Notes: generated by a model from the letters alone, not told the origin. 64,000 nt of DNA from Arthrobacter_B citreus (GCF_042429235.1 NZ_JBHMBA010000002.1), one strand, 5' to 3'. Shown: positions 42,851 to 51,840, numbered from the stretch's first letter. Program-made: numbers and translations.

Positions 42851-44560
42851 TTAGAACGTGAAGTTCAGGACCGTCACTGTTCCTGCGGTCAGCGGGAAGG
42901 ACTGCGTGGTGGAACCGTACTCGAAGCCCGGCACCGTGAGCCGCTCGGCGGCCGGGGTGCCTTCGCCGGCCACGCCGTCGATCAGCGTGCCGTCCTGGGC
43001 GCCGTAGGAAGGCCCGGTCATCTGCGACATTGTTCCGGTCAGTGCTTTGCCGGGCAGCTCAAGGCTGACCTGGGTCTGGGCCGCGGTCTCGGGGTTGTTG
43101 TTGTTCACAACCACCACGCTGATGCTGCCGTCCCCATGGCGCACCGCGTAGGGGTAGGCGAGTCCGGTGCTGCCGGCCGTGTCGAGTTTCAGGAACTCGC
43201 CGGGCTCCAATTCGCCAACCATGGACAGGCCGTAGTAATTGGCCCGCTCGTCCACCTGGCCGTTGGGCTGGAGGTAGGCGCCGCCGGTGCAGATGGCGGA
43301 CATGGGCGGGCCGCCCTGGCAGGTGATCAGTGAGCTGTGGAAGCTGACCCGGGAAATGCCCATCTGAGCGGCGCTCAGGGCGTAGTCGGCGCTCCAGAGG
43401 GCGGAGGCATGGGTTTTGGTGGTCTCGTTGGAACCCGGGCAGGCGGAGACGCCGGTCTCGGGGATCCAGGTTTCCAGGCCCGCCAGCCGTGCCGGTTCCA
43501 TGGCTGCGCCGCGGAAGTTGTTGGCGTGGTCGTGGATGTGCCGGGTGACGAGTGCGCTCATGACAGGCTCGCCCAACGGGTCGGCGCCTTCGCAGGAAGA
43601 GAGCGGGTAGTGGTGAAAGGACAGGATCTTGCGCTGCGGCAGTTCCACCTCGGCGAAGGGACCCCACCACGACTGCTCGTACGTGCCCGGGCCGACAATC
43701 GGAACCGTCGGTGCGACGGCGTGCATCGCGGCCGCGTAGGCCTGCAGCTCCGTCAGATAGTCCTGGACGCCGTAGCCGCCGGGCCGCAGCCCGGTCTTGG
43801 CGAAACCGTTGGGCTCGTTGCCCACAGTGATGCCAACCAGCCGCTCGCCGAAGGCTGCAGCGGCAAACTTGGTCATGTCGGCGGCCCGGGCCGGGTCATA
43901 GTTGCCCAGATCCACGGTCAGGGCGATCTGCCCGTCCACCGCTTCCAGCAGGGTGTTGACCCGTTCCAGGTCCGCCGGGGTGACGGCGCGCACGGGATGC
44001 GCCTTGTCTCCCGAGAGGTTTCCGGGGATCGCCTCACCGGCGGAGGTCCAGAAGAACCGGCGGTCCACGGCGTTGCCGCCGAAGCGCAGCAGCGGACGGC
44101 CCAGCCCGGAGAGCGATTGCACCATTTCCGGGTTGTCGCCGCTCAGCGAAGGATCGGCCAGGTCTGTGGCCTCCAGGGACAAGCCGATCAAGCCGGTGGG
44201 CAGGGACGTGCCGGTGGTTTCCGGAATCACTGTGACGGACAGCGGCTCAACCGGGGTCAACGGTGAACCAGCCGGAGGGCCGGCCTGATCGTAGTAGGTG
44301 ACCGCGGGAGCCGGAGGAAGCGTGGGCTCGGGCTGCGGCGTCACAGTGAAGGGGGTGCCGGTGGGCGACGGAGCGGCTGCGGGGGCAGCCTCATTGTCCA
44401 GCACCATGGGGGCAACGACGGCTCCGGCAGCCAGCACCACGGCCAGCGCGGCTCCGGAGATGATCCATGGTTTCTTCCTGCTTTTGCCTGGTCTGTGGGT
44501 GTTGCCGTCTTCGGCGTCCAGGGAATCCGGACCGTCGGAGAAGGGGGACTGCTCGGGCAT
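42851..44560 (-). CDS. Membrane-anchored GH79-like glycoside hydrolase
   Basis: 569 residues. A short cytoplasmic tail, one membrane helix (WIISGAALAVVLAAGAVVAPMV, about 31-52), a Pro-rich stalk, and an extracytoplasmic TIM-barrel with VGITVGNEPNGF (Asn-Glu acid/base) and WIPETGVSACPG (nucleophile Glu), followed by a C-terminal beta domain. This pattern fits clan GH-A, most like family GH79 (beta-glucuronidase/heparanase). It probably processes an acidic surface or environmental polysaccharide. The assignment to a family is by motif only. Cys residues around the second motif could form disulfides. Confidence 0.72.
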   Translation of the reverse strand: MPEQSPFSDGPDSLDAEDGNTHRPGKSRKKPWIISGAALAVVLAAGAVVAPMVLDNEAAPAAAPSPTGTPFTVTPQPEPTLPPAPAVTYYDQAGPPAGSPLTPVEPLSVTVIPETTGTSLPTGLIGLSLEATDLADPSLSGDNPEMVQSLSGLGRPLLRFGGNAVDRRFFWTSAGEAIPGNLSGDKAHPVRAVTPADLERVNTLLEAVDGQIALTVDLGNYDPARAADMTKFAAAAFGERLVGITVGNEPNGFAKTGLRPGGYGVQDYLTELQAYAAAMHAVAPTVPIVGPGTYEQSWWGPFAEVELPQRKILSFHHYPLSSCEGADPLGEPVMSALVTRHIHDHANNFRGAAMEPARLAGLETWIPETGVSACPGSNETTKTHASALWSADYALSAAQMGISRVSFHSSLITCQGGPPMSAICTGGAYLQPNGQVDERANYYGLSMVGELEPGEFLKLDTAGSTGLAYPYAVRHGDGSISVVVVNNNNPETAAQTQVSLELPGKALTGTMSQMTGPSYGAQDGTLIDGVAGEGTPAAERLTVPGFEYGSTTQSFPLTAGTVTVLNFTF

Positions 44561-44664
44561 AAAGGATGTACCTCCGGTTGTGAGACTTAGGGACCATCCT
44601 AACGGCGGGAACCGAAGGCAGATGCAGCAGCGGAGGTCCGCCGGAGGCCATCGCCGGAACCGTG

Positions 44665-44702
44665 GAAACGCTGCTGAAACATCACCGACACGGAGTTTTT
44701 AC
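44665..44702 (+). promoter_or_regulatory. Phased GlnR-like half-sites upstream of amt
   Basis: GAAAC (44665-44669), GAAAC (44676-44680), GACAC (44687-44691) and TTTAC (44698-44702) recur every 11 bases, the spacing of the actinobacterial GlnR box (GTnAC-n6-GAAAC). They lie about 115-150 bases before the ammonium transporter start, where nitrogen control is expected. Confidence 0.5.
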
Positions 44703-44814
44703 ACCAGCGGCGGGTTTGTAATGTTCCGGCAATCCGCATGCGCGATTCCCGAAATCTGGCCCCGGCAGAGTACATGGTGCGGGAAGGGCCCGCAGCAGGT
44801 GAAGGGACGTGGAG

Positions 44815-46110
44815 ATGGATCTGTCAGCAGGTCACGTCTGGGTGATGATTTCGGCGGCACTGGTGCTGCTCATGACGCCCGGAGTGGCATTCTTTTACGG
44901 CGGGATGACCCGCGCCAAGGCAGCACTGAACATGATGATGATGAGCTTTGTCTCCATCGGTCTCGTGGGGGTCGTCTGGGTGCTGTGGGGCTTCTCCATG
45001 ACCGGAGGCGACGGCGTGGGCGGCCTCTTCGGCAATCCCTTCACTTCCTTCGGCCTCGAGTCGCTGATCGGCACCGAGGACCTCATCGGCGCCGGCTTCG
45101 GCGCCACGTTCGCCATCATTACCGTCGCCCTCATCAGCGGCGCCATTGCCGACCGGGCCAAGTTCAGCGCCTGGGCAGTCTTCGTGCCGGTCTGGGTCAC
45201 CCTGGTGTACTGCCCGCTGGCCTTCATGGTCTGGGGCGGCGGGCTGCTCGGTGAAGAGGGCGCCATCGGTTCCGTGGTCGGAGAGGCCATCGACTTTGCC
45301 GGCGGCACCGTGGTCCACATCAACGCCGGCGTTGCAGCCCTGGTGCTGGCCCTGATCATCGGCAAGCGCAAGGGCTTCGGCAAGGACCCGAGCCAGCGTC
45401 CGCACAACATTCCGTTTGTCATGCTCGGCGCCACCCTGCTCTGGTTCGGCTGGTTCGGCTTCAACGGCGGCGCCGCTGGCACTGCCGAGGAAGCAGGCCT
45501 GATCTGGGTCAACACCATGGCCGCTCCGGCTGCCGCGATGGTCGGCTGGCTGCTGATCGAACGCATCCGTGACGGACGTCCGACGTCGCTCGGCGCCGCA
45601 TCAGGCATCGTCGCCGGCCTGGTGGCCATCACCCCGGCCTGCGCCAACGTCAGCCCGCTCGGCGCCGTCGGCCTGGGCGTGCTGGCCGGAGTGCTCTCCG
45701 CGCTCGCCGTCGGCCTGAAGTACAAGCTCGGCTATGACGATTCACTGGACGTCGTGGGCGTGCACCTGGTCGCAGGAATCGTCGGCACCCTCGCCCTGGG
45801 CTTCATCGCCCTGCCCGTTGAAGGCGAAGGCGGCGGCCTGTTCTACGGCGGCGGATTCGCCCAGCTCGGCGCCCAGTTGGTTGCCGCCGTGGTGGCCATC
45901 GCCTTCTCAGCCATCCTGACCCTGATCATCGGCCTGGCCATCCACAAGACCATCGGTTTCCGGGTCTCCGAGGATTCCGAAGTCAACGGCGTGGACCTGA
46001 GCGAACATGCCGAAACCGCCTACGAATTCGGCGGCCTGGGTGTGGGCGGATCCTTCCGGCCCTTCCCCGAGTCTTCCCGCACCGCACCGAAGGAGAGCAT
46101 CAACTCATGA
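44815..46110 (+). CDS. amt: Ammonium transporter Amt
   Basis: 431 residues with 11 membrane helices. Moves NH4+/NH3 into the cell. FFYGGMTRAKAALNMMMM, AGGTVVHINAGVAALVLAL (first pore His) and GVHLVAGIVGTLALGF (second pore His) are typical. ATG has GAAGGGA seven bases upstream; a GTG two codons earlier is less likely. Overlaps the PII gene (ATGA), the conserved amt-glnK pair in which PII blocks the channel under nitrogen excess. Confidence 0.96.
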   Translation: MDLSAGHVWVMISAALVLLMTPGVAFFYGGMTRAKAALNMMMMSFVSIGLVGVVWVLWGFSMTGGDGVGGLFGNPFTSFGLESLIGTEDLIGAGFGATFAIITVALISGAIADRAKFSAWAVFVPVWVTLVYCPLAFMVWGGGLLGEEGAIGSVVGEAIDFAGGTVVHINAGVAALVLALIIGKRKGFGKDPSQRPHNIPFVMLGATLLWFGWFGFNGGAAGTAEEAGLIWVNTMAAPAAAMVGWLLIERIRDGRPTSLGAASGIVAGLVAITPACANVSPLGAVGLGVLAGVLSALAVGLKYKLGYDDSLDVVGVHLVAGIVGTLALGFIALPVEGEGGGLFYGGGFAQLGAQLVAAVVAIAFSAILTLIIGLAIHKTIGFRVSEDSEVNGVDLSEHAETAYEFGGLGVGGSFRPFPESSRTAPKESINS

Positions 46111-46445
46111 AACTCGTAACGGCCATTGTTCGGCCCGAAAAGCTCGACGCCGTCCGCGGCTCCCTGGAAAACTACGGGGTGCAGGGCCTGACGGTCAGCC
46201 AGGCCAACGGCTACGGACGCCAGCGCGGCCACACCGAGGTTTACCGCGGCGCCGAGTACACCGTGGACCTGCTGCCGAAGATCCGGATTGAGGTCCTGGT
46301 GGCCAATGAATGGCTCAACGACATCGTGGACGTGCTGGTCTCCACCGCCAACACCGGCCGCGCCGGGGACGGCAAGGTGTGGGTGGTGAACGTGGAGGAA
46401 GCGCTCCGGGTCCGCACCGGGGAACGGGGAGACTCCGCTCTGTAG
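46107..46445 (+). CDS. glnK: PII nitrogen regulatory protein
   Basis: 112 residues. MKLVTAIVRPEKLDAVR, the T-loop GRQRGHTEVYRGAEY with Tyr51 (the modified residue, adenylylated in actinobacteria), and TGRAGDGKVWV for ATP/2-oxoglutarate binding. Senses nitrogen and energy state and controls Amt. Neither glnD nor a second PII gene follows, unlike many relatives where glnD is next. Confidence 0.96.
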   Translation: MKLVTAIVRPEKLDAVRGSLENYGVQGLTVSQANGYGRQRGHTEVYRGAEYTVDLLPKIRIEVLVANEWLNDIVDVLVSTANTGRAGDGKVWVVNVEEALRVRTGERGDSAL

Positions 46446-46507
46446 TCCTCGAACCTCCAAACCCGCTCGGTGGCAACCAAGCCGCCTGTTGGCACACGGG
46501 AAGAGAC

Positions 46508-46556
46508 GAAGACCCCTTGAACCTGCGGTCCGTTTCCGCAAATTCAAGGGGTCTTC
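46508..46556 (+). terminator. Terminator of amt-glnK
   Basis: GAAGACCCCTTGAA (46508-46521) pairs perfectly with TTCAAGGGGTCTTC (46543-46556); TGCGG/CCGCA pairs within the loop. It begins about 60 bases after the glnK stop. Confidence 0.8.
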
Positions 46557-46566
46557 GCTGTGTTCC

Positions 46567-46652
46567 TGCACGCGTTCCCACTCTTTGGGGCTGTTGAAGC
46601 CTCACGGGGTCACTTTTGCCCCAAGAGGCTACAAAGGGTGGGAAGCCGTGCA
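46567..46652. repeat. Structured non-coding element downstream of glnK
   Basis: Outer arms 46567-46587 and 46632-46652 are complementary at 17 of 21 positions (TGCACGCGTTCCCACTCTTTG on the left). Inside, AGCCTC (46598-46603) pairs with GAGGCT (46625-46630) and GGGG with CCCC. A run of eight or more G follows at about 46680. It may be a dispersed repeat, a second terminator facing zwf, or a small RNA. Confidence 0.5.
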
Positions 46653-46708
46653 GCCATTCCGGTGATGCACCTGTCCTCGGGGGGGGGAGGCCGGCAGGCC
46701 CTTTCCCG

Positions 46709-48118
46709 TCACAGCTCGGAGCGGCTGCTCTCCCACTCGGCCGGGCCCAGGGTTCCGGCCGGATAGGTTTCCAGCGGCACCTCGCCCTTGGCCCAGGCTT
46801 CCAGTACGGGATCCACAATCCGCCAGCATTCCTCCGCGATGTCCGCGCGCACCGAGACGAGCGGATCACCGGAGAGGATCCCGTCCAGAACCTCGCCGTA
46901 CGGAGTCATTGCCGACTTGTGCATGGGAGCGGTGAGCCCGGTCCGCTCCAGGGTGAAGACGTTCTTGGGTCCGTTAACATTCAGCTCCAGTTCCAGCCGG
47001 GCCGGCGCGAAGGAGATCCGCAGCCGGGAGGCGTCCCCCGCGGTCCCGGTAAAACCGTTGGGCAGGTGGCTCACCGGTTTGAAGGTGATCACGGCCTCCT
47101 GCCGGTTCTCGCCCAGGGCCTTGCCCGAGCGCAGGATGAACGGCACTCCGGCCCAGCGGTCATTCTCGATCCGGATTTCCACTTCGGCCAGCGTCTCAGT
47201 CTCCCGGTCCGGATCCACTCCGGGGGAGTCGGCATAGGCCTGCACGCGGTCGCCGTTGATCTCCCCATCGGTCCACCGGGCCCGGCGGGTGCTGTTCCGG
47301 TAATCGGACGGCACGGACGATGCCCGCAGCGTGGCGGCGATCAGGTCCCGCACGTCGCGCTCGCCGAGCGTTGCCGGAGCGCCCATCGCTATGACGGCCA
47401 TGGTGTGCAGCAAATGGCTCTGGATCATGTCGCGCAGGGCGCCGGCGCCGTCGTAGTACTTGGCCCGGTCCTCGAGCCCGAGTTCCTCGTCGAAAAGGAT
47501 CTCCACACGCTCAATATGCAGGTTGTTCCACACCGGCTCCAGGATGCGGTTGGTGAACCGCAGCCCGAGGACGTTCATCACCGTGGCCATGCCCAGGAAA
47601 TGATCCACCCGATACACGTGGCTTTCGGGCAGCAGCTCCGCCAGCATGCGGTTCAGCTCATGGGCCGAGGCCTCGTCGCTGGCAAACGGCTTTTCGAGCA
47701 CCAGCCGCGTATCCTCGGGCAGGTCTCCCGGCTTCAGCGCTGCCACGGTGGACTGGGTGACTTCCGGCGGCAGCGCGAAATAAACGGCCAGCGGCGTCTC
47801 CAGGCTGCGGATGTCCTGAACCAGCCGCTCCGGATCCTTCAGGTCCACCTGCAGATAGCTGCCGTTTCGGATCGTGGCGTCAAGCGCCTGCCGCCCGTCG
47901 TCGTCGGCCTCGTCGCGCGCGGATGCGAAGGATTCCTCCAACCGTTCCTGCCAGGCGCCGTCATCCCAATCACGGGATCCGGACCCGACAACCAACAGGT
48001 CGCCGGAGGCCCGGCCGCTGCCGATCAGCTGGCCGAGACCGGGCAGCAGCAGCCGCTGCGCGAGGTCGCCGGTGCCGCCGAGAATCAGGAGTGTGCGAAG
48101 AGGGGAAGTATCAGTCAT
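46709..48118 (-). CDS. zwf: Glucose-6-phosphate dehydrogenase homologue, divergent
   Basis: 469 residues. The coenzyme motif ILGGTGDLAQRLLLPGL, VLEKPFASD, RVDHFLGMATVMNVLGLRF and DMIQSHLLHTMAVIAM are those of G6PDH, which makes 6-phosphogluconolactone and NAD(P)H for the pentose phosphate pathway. The catalytic Asp-His pair is present (RVDHF, QSHLL), but the Lys-Glu of the standard RIDHYLGKE motif is replaced by Met-Ala. Substrate binding may therefore differ. No opcA, tal or tkt neighbour, so this is probably a second, paralogous gene. Confidence 0.85.
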   Translation of the reverse strand: MTDTSPLRTLLILGGTGDLAQRLLLPGLGQLIGSGRASGDLLVVGSGSRDWDDGAWQERLEESFASARDEADDDGRQALDATIRNGSYLQVDLKDPERLVQDIRSLETPLAVYFALPPEVTQSTVAALKPGDLPEDTRLVLEKPFASDEASAHELNRMLAELLPESHVYRVDHFLGMATVMNVLGLRFTNRILEPVWNNLHIERVEILFDEELGLEDRAKYYDGAGALRDMIQSHLLHTMAVIAMGAPATLGERDVRDLIAATLRASSVPSDYRNSTRRARWTDGEINGDRVQAYADSPGVDPDRETETLAEVEIRIENDRWAGVPFILRSGKALGENRQEAVITFKPVSHLPNGFTGTAGDASRLRISFAPARLELELNVNGPKNVFTLERTGLTAPMHKSAMTPYGEVLDGILSGDPLVSVRADIAEECWRIVDPVLEAWAKGEVPLETYPAGTLGPAEWESSRSEL

Positions 48119-48247
48119 GGTTACACCCTGCCATCGGCCGCGCTGGACTGGTAAGAGTTTTGCGGCAATTACTCAACCTGCCTTGGTACCCTTAACAGCT
48201 GGGCCTGCCAAACATGGCGAAGAACTGACGAAAGAAGTGCGCGGCAC

Positions 48248-49831
48248 GTGTTCAATTCACTGTCTGACCGGTTGACTACAACCTTCAAGAACCTTCGCGG
48301 CAAGGGCAAACTCACCGAGGCCGACGTCGACGCCACAGTCCGCGAGATCCGCCGCGCCCTGCTTGATGCAGACGTTGCGGTGCCGGTGGTCCGCGCCTTT
48401 ACCGCATCCGTCAAGGAACGCGCGCTCGGCCTCGAGGTCTCCCAGGCCCTGAACCCGGGCCAGCAGGTCGTCAAGATCGTGAACGAAGAGCTCGTCGGCA
48501 TCCTCGGCGGCGAGACCCGCCGGCTGCGCCTGGCGAAGAACCCGCCCACGGTCATCATGCTCGCCGGCCTGCAGGGTGCCGGTAAGACCACCCTCGCCGG
48601 CAAGCTCTCCAAGCACCTCAAGAGCCAGGGCCACAGCCCGCTGCTGGTCGCAGCGGACCTTCAGCGCCCGAATGCCGTCAAGCAGCTGCAGGTCAACGGT
48701 GAACGCGCCGGCGTGCCGGTTTATGCTCCGCACCCCGGCGTCAGCTCTGAGTTCGAGTCGGCCACCGGAGATCCGGTTGCCGTTGCCCGCCAGGGCATCG
48801 AGGAAGCGCGCGCCAAGCTGCACGACGTCGTCATTGTGGACACCGCCGGACGCCTGGGCGTGGACGCGGAACTGATGCAGCAGGCCGCGGACATCCGCGC
48901 CGCCATCAACCCGGACGAAGTCCTCTTTGTCATTGACGCCATGATCGGCCAGGACGCCGTCAACACGGCCCAGGCCTTCAACGAGGGCGTCAACTTCACC
49001 GGCGTCGTGCTGACAAAGCTCGACGGCGATGCCCGCGGCGGTGCCGCGCTGTCGGTGGCATCGGTGACGGGCAAGCCCATCATGTTCGCTTCCACCGGTG
49101 AGGCCCTGACGGACTTCGAGGTCTTCCACCCGGACCGCATGGCCAGCCGCATCCTGGACCTCGGCGACGTCCTGACGCTCATCGAGCAGGCCGAGCAGAA
49201 CTGGGACAAGGACGAAGCATCCCGGATGGCGAAGAAGTTCGCCGACCAGGAAGACTTCACCCTGGATGACTTCCTGATGCAGATGCAGCAGCTGCGCAAG
49301 ATGGGCTCCATGAAGAAGATGCTCATGATGATGCCCGGCGCCGCCGGCATGCGTGAGCAGCTGGAGAACTTCGACGAGCGTGAGATTGACCGCGTTGAGG
49401 CCATTGTCCGGTCGATGACCCCGCACGAGCGGGTGGCGCCCAAGATCATCAACGGTTCCCGCCGCGCCCGCATCGCCCGCGGTTCCGGTGTGCACGTGTC
49501 CGAGGTCAACGGCCTGCTGGAGCGCTTTGTGCAGGCCCAGAAGATGATGAAGAAGATGGCCGCCGGCGGCGGCATGCCCGGAATGCCGGGCATGGCCGGG
49601 CCGGGCGGTTTTGGTGGCTCGCGCAAGAAGCAGCAGGCTGCCAAGGGCAAGAAGAAGGCCCGTTCCGGCAACCCGGCCAAGGCCGCGCAGCAGCTGGCCG
49701 AGGCTGAGGCACGCCGTGCCGGTGCCCGCAAGGCCCTGCCCACCGGCAGCGCCTTCGGAACCCAGGACGCCGACTTCGATCCGTCGTCGCTGAACCTTCC
49801 CAAGGGCTTCGAGAAGTTCCTGGGCAAGTAA
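48248..49831 (+). CDS. ffh: Signal recognition particle protein Ffh
   Basis: 527 residues from GTG. NG GTPase domain: GLQGAGKTTLAGKLSKHL (G1), AADLQRPNAVKQL, VDTAGRLGVDAEL (G3), TKLDGDARGGAAL (G4); then the Met-rich M domain (MQMQQLRKMGSMKKMLMMMPG) with the SRP-RNA-binding SRRARIARGSG. The tail is a basic Gly/Met/Lys-rich extension and longer than in E. coli. Binds signal peptides as they leave the ribosome. Confidence 0.97.
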   Translation: MFNSLSDRLTTTFKNLRGKGKLTEADVDATVREIRRALLDADVAVPVVRAFTASVKERALGLEVSQALNPGQQVVKIVNEELVGILGGETRRLRLAKNPPTVIMLAGLQGAGKTTLAGKLSKHLKSQGHSPLLVAADLQRPNAVKQLQVNGERAGVPVYAPHPGVSSEFESATGDPVAVARQGIEEARAKLHDVVIVDTAGRLGVDAELMQQAADIRAAINPDEVLFVIDAMIGQDAVNTAQAFNEGVNFTGVVLTKLDGDARGGAALSVASVTGKPIMFASTGEALTDFEVFHPDRMASRILDLGDVLTLIEQAEQNWDKDEASRMAKKFADQEDFTLDDFLMQMQQLRKMGSMKKMLMMMPGAAGMREQLENFDEREIDRVEAIVRSMTPHERVAPKIINGSRRARIARGSGVHVSEVNGLLERFVQAQKMMKKMAAGGGMPGMPGMAGPGGFGGSRKKQQAAKGKKKARSGNPAKAAQQLAEAEARRAGARKALPTGSAFGTQDADFDPSSLNLPKGFEKFLGK

Positions 49832-49845
49832 CGGACTACGCTGGG

Positions 49846-49872
49846 CACCGCCGGACCATTCGTCCGGCGGTG
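49846..49872 (+). terminator. Terminator after ffh
   Basis: CACCGCCGGAC (49846-49856) and GTCCGGCGGTG (49862-49872) form a perfect 11-bp stem with a five-base loop, followed by TCTGTTTAA. Confidence 0.85.
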
Positions 49873-49929
49873 TCTGTTTAACCGCCGGGTTGGTTCACCG
49901 GCCCGGGCAACCCAGGGGAAGAGGCTTCC

Positions 49930-50493
49930 GTGGCAGCACAGGGACTGAGCGGGTTCTACGGGTCCGTGTTCAAGCGCAGCACCGCTGCTTTCGCACTGAT
50001 CCGCACCGTGGACGGGCGGATCTTGATGATGCGCTCCGGAACCGGCGGCTGGGAGCTGCCCGGAGGGGTGGTGAAGGGCGGGGAGGACCCCCGGTCGGCT
50101 GCCCGACGCGGGGCGGGCGAGGCGCTGGGAGCCGGGGTCGACGTCGGCCGCGTCCTGGTGCTGGACTATGTTCAGGGCAGGGCCCGGCAAGGCAGCGGAC
50201 AGGGGGACTCCATTGCTATGGTCTTCGACGGCGGCACCCTGGCCACGTCGGTGACGGGATTCACCGGGGCCGGGGGAGAACGCGAAGCCCGCTTTATTGC
50301 CTTGGGGGATGGAACGCAGGTCCTCGGCGCTGCAACGGCCGGCCTGCTGGCCGCAGCCGTGGAAGCCCAAGAATTGGGGACCGTGACGGAACTGGTAGAC
50401 GGCAGACTGGCCCGGGGCGAACAGGTCTTGGCGCCGCCGCCCCGCCGGATGATGCCGCCGGTGGACGGTTTCTCCGGAATCCTTGGACGTTAG
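49930..50493 (+). CDS. Nudix-fold protein with degenerate Nudix box
   Basis: 187 residues from GTG. WELPGGVVKGGEDPRSAARR followed by GAGEALGA lines up with the Nudix box G-x5-E-x7-R-E-U-x-E-E, but the Glu after Arg is Gly and one of the two later Glu is Ala. The hydrolase may be weak or the fold used for binding. No substrate domain is recognised. Followed after ten bases by a hydrolase gene. Confidence 0.7.
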   Translation: MAAQGLSGFYGSVFKRSTAAFALIRTVDGRILMMRSGTGGWELPGGVVKGGEDPRSAARRGAGEALGAGVDVGRVLVLDYVQGRARQGSGQGDSIAMVFDGGTLATSVTGFTGAGGEREARFIALGDGTQVLGAATAGLLAAAVEAQELGTVTELVDGRLARGEQVLAPPPRRMMPPVDGFSGILGR

Positions 50494-50503
50494 GAGTCCT
50501 GTT

Positions 50504-51250
50504 TTGCCCGCTGAACGAGTGGTGTTTGTGCATGGCGCCGGAAGCTTTGGCGCGGCGGCCTGGCCGCGGCAGCACGGACTGGCGCTGGACTACGACTGCC
50601 TGTTTATCAAGCGGCATGGATTCGACGCCGTCGCGGAGCCGCAGGCACCGGATCTGGACGCCGACATTGCCATCATCCGTGAGGCGCTCGGCGACGGCGG
50701 CCACCTGGTGGCGCACTCTGCAGGCGCCATTCCAACCATGTTGGCAGCACTGCGCGATCCGAGCCGGGTGTACTCGATGATCCTGTGCGAACCGGCGGTG
50801 TTCTCGCTGACCCGGGATCTCCCGGCGACGGCCGCCCACCGGGAACTGCTGCAGCCGCTCTTCGATGCTGCACCGGATATGAGCGACGAAGACTTTGAGC
50901 GTGAATTCGTCCGCCGTGTCTTCGCCGTTGATGCAGCCGCCGCAGGCCGTGCCGCCCGGCCCGGCCACACCGCTCCCGCCGATGAAGCCGCCAGAAGGTC
51001 CGCTGCCCGGCTTCGGCTGCAGTCCCCGCCGTGGGATGCGCCGCTGGACATTGTTCCGGGCGTTCCCACCCTGGTGCTGACCGGAGGTTGGGAACCGCTG
51101 TACGAAGAGGTTGCCGATTTCCTGGTCTCCACCGGCGCGGAGCACCAGCAGGTCGGTGGAAATCACCGCCCGCAGGACACCGGGGCTGGCCGGAAGGCGA
51201 TTCGCGAGTTCCTGGCCCGTGCGCGCCGGCTGGACAGCGGTCGGCGTTGA
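50504..51250 (+). CDS. Alpha/beta hydrolase
   Basis: 248 residues from TTG with AGGAG eight bases upstream. VVFVHGAGSFG (oxyanion region), HLVAHSAGAIPTML (nucleophile Ser) and GGNHRPQD near the end (His). Substrate unknown. The next gene's TTG overlaps its stop codon. Confidence 0.75.
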   Translation: MPAERVVFVHGAGSFGAAAWPRQHGLALDYDCLFIKRHGFDAVAEPQAPDLDADIAIIREALGDGGHLVAHSAGAIPTMLAALRDPSRVYSMILCEPAVFSLTRDLPATAAHRELLQPLFDAAPDMSDEDFEREFVRRVFAVDAAAAGRAARPGHTAPADEAARRSAARLRLQSPPWDAPLDIVPGVPTLVLTGGWEPLYEEVADFLVSTGAEHQQVGGNHRPQDTGAGRKAIREFLARARRLDSGRR

Positions 51251-51840
51251 GGAACCCGCCGGTCCATGCCATCCGCGCTGCGGAAGCAGGGGATCTGGAG
51301 CTGCTGCCGCCATTGGAAGCAGCATCAGACACCCTGCTCACGGGAGTGCCCGGGCTCCTGGATTCCGGGATGGCGGACGTCTCCGGGCCCCGGGGTTCCG
51401 GAGCGGAAGCGCCGGCTGCCGGAGCCGACCCGCTGACACTGCCTCCTCCTGCCACCGCGGCTGAACTGGCTTCCGCCCTGCACCTTCTGGTGGCGGGAAC
51501 TCCGCCGGTGGGGTTTGCGCGGCTCGAGGAAGTGGATGGCCAGGCTCACCTGGAGCAGCTTTCAGTGCATCCCGACGCGGCCGGCGCCGGGGTTGGACGG
51601 GCACTCGTGGAAGCAGCCCTGGCATGGGCTCGCACCCGGGGATACACCTCGATGACGCTGTGCACCTTTGCCGGGGTTCCCTTCAACGCTCCGTTCTATG
51701 CCACCTGCGGCTTCGTCGTGGTCCGGAGCCCCGGCGGTGAGCTGGCCGGACTGCGCGGGCACGAGAAGCAGCTGGGGCTGGATGCGTTGGGGGAGCGGAT
51801 CGCCATGAGAGCCGATCTCGATTCGTCGTCCCGAGCCTGA
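51247..51840 (+). CDS. GNAT-family N-acetyltransferase
   Basis: 197 residues. EQLSVHPDAAGAGVGRALVEAALAWARTRG is the acetyl-CoA-binding motif A of GNAT proteins, followed by LCTFAGVPFNAPFYATCGF (motif B). An inserted Gly/Ala/Pro-rich segment (about residues 38-65) precedes the core. TTG start overlaps the stop of the previous gene, so it is translationally coupled. Acceptor unknown. Confidence 0.8.
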   Translation: MRNPPVHAIRAAEAGDLELLPPLEAASDTLLTGVPGLLDSGMADVSGPRGSGAEAPAAGADPLTLPPPATAAELASALHLLVAGTPPVGFARLEEVDGQAHLEQLSVHPDAAGAGVGRALVEAALAWARTRGYTSMTLCTFAGVPFNAPFYATCGFVVVRSPGGELAGLRGHEKQLGLDALGERIAMRADLDSSSRA

